Below, in pieces: positions 62,407-64,000 of a DNA stretch of 64,000 nt. The stretch spans positions 2,852,001-2,916,000 of the forward strand of contig NC_089184.1 in NCBI RefSeq assembly GCF_947507565.1, in the 5' to 3' direction. Numbering within the stretch: the first letter of the stretch is position 1; every line of letters begins with the position of its first letter. Source of the stretch: Oscarella lobularis (lineage: Eukaryota > Porifera > Homoscleromorpha > Homosclerophorida > Oscarellidae). The notes beneath the pieces were generated by a model that was given only the letters and a program-made list of their open reading frames with translations, did no database searches and was not told where the DNA came from. The position numbers and the translations under genes are program-made.

Positions 62407-64000
62407 ATTAATACATAGATAAGAAAAAAATACGCAACACACCACATAAAAAGAGAGAGACAAAATATACAATCAAGCTACGCAACTCAGTTTTGGAAAA
62501 TTGTCTGTGGCTCTATATACATAGAGCTCTTGCTGAACCAAAAACGCTTACGTTCACGTTTGGCTTCAACATCACGGATAGGAGTCGCGAAGGATTTTTC
62601 ATTTACAACTGCAATCGGTACGTAGGTCAATACTATATATGAATCGATCGAGAAAATGGTTTCTAGTCTCATTAAAATGTTTGAGCGAAGCCCTCAGCAA
62701 TTGGACGGCAGGCCGTAAAGATGGTTCTTGAGATTTTTTCCTTTCTAACAGGCCTTGATTTACGTTTAGGGAGTATAGAGGAGTCGTTTGTAGGCCATGC
62801 AGTTTTGTAATTTCACAGGGTATAGCCTACATGTGCGCTGATATTAGGAATTGTCAATGTTCCCTACGTCGTATTGCAACCTACCAACAACAAGCAGGAT
62901 TTTGCCGATCCTCAAGCAAGCTAGTTATTTATTCGATCTTAGAGAGCCTGTCTTGATTAGCAGTTTTTATTTATGTAGGAGTATCGCTTTCTACTTAAAG
63001 CTATGAATGAACATCTTGTGCAATACTGGCGAGACGTGAACATCAGTAAGACTAGACGCGTCTCATACGTCAGGATGATTTATTTAATTTAAAACTTTGC
63101 GTTAAGGAGATTTGACGGATTTTTGGTAAGCCATCATGCATGATAAATTCATTGGGCACCAAATTATTCATTGCAAGGAATCACTTTGGCTATTCACAGT
63201 CAAAACCGTGGACCGACCAGGCTTCCAACGAGTCTAGGTACGTCAAATACAGGCGGTCTAAGGTTAAGATAGAAATGCAATGCGGTACGTACGTCGGGAA
63301 GTTGCTCTTATACTTGTCGCCGGCGCTTTTAGCACGTCTATTTAGACTTGTGCCTTAAATGGAGAAAAATCCCTTTTTCGATCAGACATTTTAATTTCAT
63401 CTTTACCGATGACTGGACGTGCAGTCTCAGTTGGGATTTAAGTAGCAACAGGTAATTGTAATTAAGCGAATAATCGTAGAAGCAAACTAATGACTGAGAG
63501 AATTAGCAGTTGTTCAAAGCCGGAGAAAGAGGCTGCTATTAGAACAGTACGTCTGACGAAAGCCACCCCAGCTGAGAGCCGTCGATCAGGCGCGGTGCGT
63601 ATCTCGTTGATAAAAGAGATCTAATAAATTATCTATACGTTTACGCTTAATTAATTTGTCGCAAGGTGTCAGCTCAGCCGCCAGCTCCTGGCCGCTCTTT
63701 TTCGTTAACAACAAATGTAGTAGGTTGAGGCGCGTCCTTTATACTGCGTTGCCCTAATTCTACCGTTGCATGAAGGCTGGTGCTTCTAGAAAACGAGGCT
63801 TTTCGGCGGACGATCACACCGACAGCGGAAACGTGTTTTCTAACTTCATAACACCGCTACCAATGGTTCGTATTACGTCGTGTTATTTAGAGTAATATGC
63901 GCTAGTTATAACGTTTGTGCTTGGTACATCGTCACGCTGTCTTGTTTACAAATTAAGAAAGATATTTAGGCAAATTCCTCTATAAAGTCGATTCACCGCG
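62405..64000. other. Intergenic, nothing recognised
   Basis: Short unassigned frames only (62487-62672 minus, 63140-63358 plus). I see no gene, repeat or RNA. Confidence 0.4.

Noticed and set aside
1-64000. Prokaryotic, viral, CRISPR, rRNA or tRNA content
   Set aside because: No tight operons, no regular direct-repeat/spacer array, no conserved RNA core; intron structure and domain sets are metazoan.

Overview
The window reads as animal nuclear DNA from a compact invertebrate genome. Genes are broken by very short GT-AG introns (mostly 48-60 nt). Domain sets are metazoan: MACPF plus apextrin C-terminal (ApeC), EGF-CUB-Ig-TSP1 receptor, cathepsin B, beta/gamma-crystallin, dopamine-beta-hydroxylase-like, THAP, F-box/FIST, PARP and P450. 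There are no bacterial operons, rRNA, tRNA or CRISPR that I can see, and two 200-bp runs of N mark scaffold gaps. A sponge or another early-branching marine invertebrate is my best guess from intron size and apextrin/crystallin content. This is inference, not proof.

Layout. 0.5-5.4 kb: two divergently transcribed apextrin-like MACPF-ApeC genes. 6.85-18.4 kb and 19.6-27.3 kb: two colinear, decayed copies of one ancestral block (FBXO22-like F-box/FIST, DOMON/DBH-like monooxygenase, cathepsin B-like peptidase, hydrophobic gene on the minus strand). Local genes are inserted: an intact 8-TM protein at 9.3-10.8 kb, a PARP fragment, a beta/gamma-crystallin and a THAP relic. 27.9-29.5 kb: a 1.6-kb near-perfect palindrome. 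32.5-44.0 kb and 45.4-55.2 kb: a younger tandem segmental duplication. Each unit holds a small secreted PKD-like gene (-), a 12-exon cystathionine gamma-lyase-like gene (+) and an EGF-CUB-4xIg-TSP1 membrane receptor (+). In unit 1 all three are intact. In unit 2 the first two are intact and the receptor is a pseudogene. 55.6-64 kb: P450 fragment, a second beta/gamma-crystallin, a secreted protein and a small membrane protein.

The most novel signal is a set of non-autonomous transposon-like elements with long terminal inverted repeats (7.6, 22.6, 40.8 and 44.2 kb). The ends I can see carry GAGTC or GAGTCCC at the tip, two complete copies duplicate TA, and three copies carry five CGGACA hexamers in the left arm. 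One sits at intron position +3/+4 of the receptor gene, with the matching empty site preserved in the pseudogene copy. Another lies exactly at the junction of the two tandem units, so these elements may have shaped the duplication.

Functionally the window is mixed: secreted and cell-surface proteins with plausible immune or recognition roles (apextrins, Ig/CUB receptor), one metabolic pair, and many relics. Reconstructed intron-exon models (34.95, 47.8, 39.5, 33.3, 46.1, 9.3 and 57.9 kb) keep an open frame throughout. All family calls are from reading motifs; no database search was run.
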